NCBI RefSeq assembly: GCF_036077095.1
Contig: NZ_CP107960.1
Location: 3,286,001-3,350,000, forward strand
Direction of reading: 5' to 3'
Origin: Streptomyces sp. NBC_00376
GTDB lineage: Bacteria > Actinomycetota > Actinomycetes > Streptomycetales > Streptomycetaceae
DNA length: 64,000 nt
A program made the position numbers and the translations under genes. Under the pieces are notes generated by a model. It worked only from the letters and a program-made list of their open reading frames with translations. It did no database searches and had not been told where the DNA came from. This document shows, in pieces, positions 61,870 through 64,000 of the stretch. The stretch's first letter is position 1. The number at the start of each line of letters is the position of its first letter.

Positions 61870-64000
61870 ATGCGGGACAGCCATCGGGCCGAAGCCGAAG
61901 GGCTGTTGGTGCGCGCCGTGGAGGAAGAGGTACGGCGCTCGGGCGGCCGGGCGGACGCCGCCACGCTGACGGCGCGCGGGCGAGCGGCGCTGGATTCGCT
62001 GGCGGCCGCGGCGGACGACGAGTACGCCGCGTACCTCCAGGCGCTGGACGCCGCGGAGGCCGGGGCGCGGCCGCTGTCGCAGCGGTTCAGCCGGGCCACG
62101 CTGGGAACTCCCCTGCTGGTGACCGGAGTCGCCGCGATCGCCGCCGTCGGCGCGGATGTCGCGTTCGGTACGGCGGCGGGGCCGGCCCTCGGCGCGGGCG
62201 CCGTCGTCGCGGTCGCGGGGGCCACCGCCACCGTCGCCAAGGTCACCGCCTCGCACTGGCCCGCAGCCCACCGGCGGGCCGGGGCGCTCGGACAGCCCGG
62301 CGGTGCCGAACAGTTGCGGCTGCAGTGGCTGGCCGCGCTGGAGGTACGGGGCATCCGCCCCTTCATCGACCAGCAGCGGATGCTCACCGCCTCGTCCCGC
62401 ACCCCGGCGAAGAAGGTCCCCCCGCAGTCGCGGACCGCTCCGTCGCCGCGCCGCACGGACCGCAGCGCGGCGGCCCGTACCCGCGCGGTCCTGGAGCAGT
62501 CGTTCGGCCATCTGCCCGATTCCGACGGGCCGTTCGCGGGGCGGCGGACCGAATTGGCGCAGATCGCGCAGTGGGTGCGGGAGGCCCGCGCGTCGACGGA
62601 GACCAAGCCGACCGTCGTCGTCCTGCACGGCACGCCCGGCTCGGGGCGCACCACGCTCGCGGTGCGGGCCGCGCACAGCCTGAAGGACCTGTTCCGCGGC
62701 GCCTGCGTGGTCGATCTGCGCGGCGACGTGGCCGGTGAGGCGCCGCTGCCGACCCGCGACGCGCTGCTGCACCTGCTGAACCGGCTGGGCGCGCCCCGTG
62801 ATCAGCTGCTGTTCCGGGACGGGGCGGCGCCCGGCGGCGGGGCGGACCCGTCGGCCCGGGGCCGGGCGTCGGCCGAGCAGCAGGTGCGGCGGCTGAGCGA
62901 GCTGTACCACCAGCATCTGACCGGCACCCCCGTGACGGTCGTCCTCGACGACGCGGGCGACGCGGCGCAGGTGCGCACCCTGATCCCCGAGCGTTCCGAC
63001 AGCCTCGTCCTGGTCACCGCCCGCGAGCCCCTCCGGCTGCCGGACGACGTCCCGGCCCGGGTCCATCAGCTGCCGGTCGGCGCACTCGACGCGGCCGGTG
63101 CGGAGGAGCTGCTGCGCGAGGCGGCCGAGACCCGGGAGGAGGGGCCGTACGACTCCCGGGCGACGGACACCGTCGCCGAGCTGTGCGGCGGGCTGCCGCT
63201 CGCCCTGCGCATCGCGGGCTCCTCGCTCGGGACCCGCACCCGCGACGACCTCGCCGCCTCTCTCGCCGGGTACGGTCCGGTCACCCCGGTCGAGCGGGCG
63301 CTGTGGCTGCGCTACACCGACCAGTCCGAGCAGGCACGGCGGCTGCTGCGCCGGCTCGCGCTGGCCGGGCGGGCGAGCCTGGGGGCGGCCGCGGCGGCGG
63401 CCCTGCTGTCCGCCGACGAGCAGGAGGCCGAGCGGCTGCTGAAGGCGCTGGCCGGGGCCGGGCTGCTGACCCATGTCCGGGGCTCGCGCTACCGGCTGCA
63501 CGACCTCGTACGGGGCTTCGCACTGGACCGGCTGCGGGACGAGGAGGAGGAGGCGGACCGTACCGCCGCGCAGGAGCGGCTGATCCGCAACTACGCGGAC
63601 CTGGCCGGTGCGGTGATCCGGATGGTGGACGGCAAGATGTCCACCCGGGCCGGTCAGTTCGGCTCGCACGGCTTCGGTTCGCTGGACTCGGCGCTGCGCT
63701 GGCTGGACGACGAGTCGAGCTTCATCACCTCCGCGCTGCGGCACGCCGAGGGCGTCGACCAGGCCGCCGTGCTGGACCTGCTGGGCGCGCTGTGCGACTA
63801 CTGCCTGCTGCGCGGCGACCTCTACCGGCTGGGCGAGATCAGCGAGTTGACGCAGGCGGTGGACAAGGGGCTGCTGGAGCGGTCCGTGCAGTGGCGCACC
63901 GGCATCGCGGCCCGGCAACTCGGCGAGCTGGACAAGGCCCGCACCACCCTGTCGTCGGTGGTCGGCCTCTACCGCGAGGCGCAGAACGAGGCGGGTACCG
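61870..64000 (+). CDS. STAND/NB-ARC NTPase regulator, N-terminal part (runs off window)
   Basis: At least 710 residues with the 3' end missing. An N-terminal helical region (about 1-75) and two hydrophobic helices (about 78-120, TPLLVTGVAAIAAVGADVAFG; GALGAGAVVAVAGA-like) suggest membrane association. The NTPase domain (about 215-480) has P-loop HGTPGSGRTT, Walker B VVLDDAGD, and GLPLALRIAGSSL, the NB-ARC GLPL motif. A winged-helix and TPR-like region follow (AQRRLLRRLALAG-type; SALRWLDDESSFITSALRHA). Such proteins act as switches for signalling, antibiotic regulation or defence. ATG 61870 is preceded by GGAGGGGG. Confidence 0.88.
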   Translation, partial: MRDSHRAEAEGLLVRAVEEEVRRSGGRADAATLTARGRAALDSLAAAADDEYAAYLQALDAAEAGARPLSQRFSRATLGTPLLVTGVAAIAAVGADVAFGTAAGPALGAGAVVAVAGATATVAKVTASHWPAAHRRAGALGQPGGAEQLRLQWLAALEVRGIRPFIDQQRMLTASSRTPAKKVPPQSRTAPSPRRTDRSAAARTRAVLEQSFGHLPDSDGPFAGRRTELAQIAQWVREARASTETKPTVVVLHGTPGSGRTTLAVRAAHSLKDLFRGACVVDLRGDVAGEAPLPTRDALLHLLNRLGAPRDQLLFRDGAAPGGGADPSARGRASAEQQVRRLSELYHQHLTGTPVTVVLDDAGDAAQVRTLIPERSDSLVLVTAREPLRLPDDVPARVHQLPVGALDAAGAEELLREAAETREEGPYDSRATDTVAELCGGLPLALRIAGSSLGTRTRDDLAASLAGYGPVTPVERALWLRYTDQSEQARRLLRRLALAGRASLGAAAAAALLSADEQEAERLLKALAGAGLLTHVRGSRYRLHDLVRGFALDRLRDEEEEADRTAAQERLIRNYADLAGAVIRMVDGKMSTRAGQFGSHGFGSLDSALRWLDDESSFITSALRHAEGVDQAAVLDLLGALCDYCLLRGDLYRLGEISELTQAVDKGLLERSVQWRTGIAARQLGELDKARTTLSSVVGLYREAQNEAGT

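Noticed and set aside
60658..63918. 1086-codon minus-strand frame
   Set aside because: Only its C-terminal 196 codons are a real gene (TetR); the rest is antisense to the STAND protein.

Overview
The window looks like part of a Streptomyces chromosome. G+C is very high, many starts are GTG or TTG, promoters appear leaderless in places, and the gene families are typical of the genus: WhiJ-type XRE/DUF397 genes, several Ser/Thr kinases, DUF255, GH18 chitinase with CBM and FnIII domains, a monoderm Tad pilus and a GTP-type PEP carboxykinase. I see no rRNA, tRNA, CRISPR array, transposase or phage structural gene. This is inferred from sequence character, not from a database match.

Layout. 1-3440: the start of an MFS exporter with a divergent MerR regulator, then a WhiJ-like trio (anti-sigma-type ATPase, XRE/DUF5753 regulator, DUF397-like protein). 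3494-5563: a Ser/Thr kinase with a duplicated C-terminal module, bracketed by two related hairpins. 5690-17730: a Tad/Flp pilus locus on the minus strand (CpaB, TadZ, two TadE, TadA, TadB, TadC, a dedicated histidine kinase and response regulator, Flp pilin, a third TadE/G-like protein, a lipoprotein and an OmpA-type protein). 18418-23333: a chitinase with a DasR/direct-repeat type promoter, a receptor kinase, and a kinase-less copy of its sensor half. 23359-30513: a likely D-amino-acid use cluster (GntP/DsdX-type permease, RidA, IclR, PfkB kinase, D-serine/D-threonine dehydratase or aldolase, D-aminoacylase). 30568-38990: small regulator/enzyme units (SIP/TetR, trypsin-like protease, AraC-GyrI, HxlR/dehydrogenase, arylamine N-acetyltransferase, aminotransferase).

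39105-44085: a glycosyltransferase, a DUF2079 membrane protein and a membrane-anchored cyclophilin, divergent from a secreted threonine-rich collagen-like protein; this may be a surface glycoprotein locus. 44320-52749: a secreted beta-propeller protein, pckG, a hemolysin III family protein with a TetR gene behind it, a DUF255 thioredoxin-fold protein and a Uma2 protein.

53033-57479 is the most unusual part. It is a tightly coupled four-gene operon: a NUDIX-winged-helix regulator, a nucleoside-phosphorylase-fold protein carrying a C-terminal motif, a multi-TM protein whose N-terminus carries the same roughly 19-residue motif, and a small four-TM protein. The shared motif resembles the RHIM-like bacterial amyloid signalling sequences that pair receptors with effectors, so I propose a conflict or cell-suicide system. 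57629-64000: a Baeyer-Villiger-type monooxygenase divergent from an SMP-30-type lactonase lipoprotein, a TetR regulator, a VOC protein and the start of a STAND/NB-ARC protein that runs off the window.
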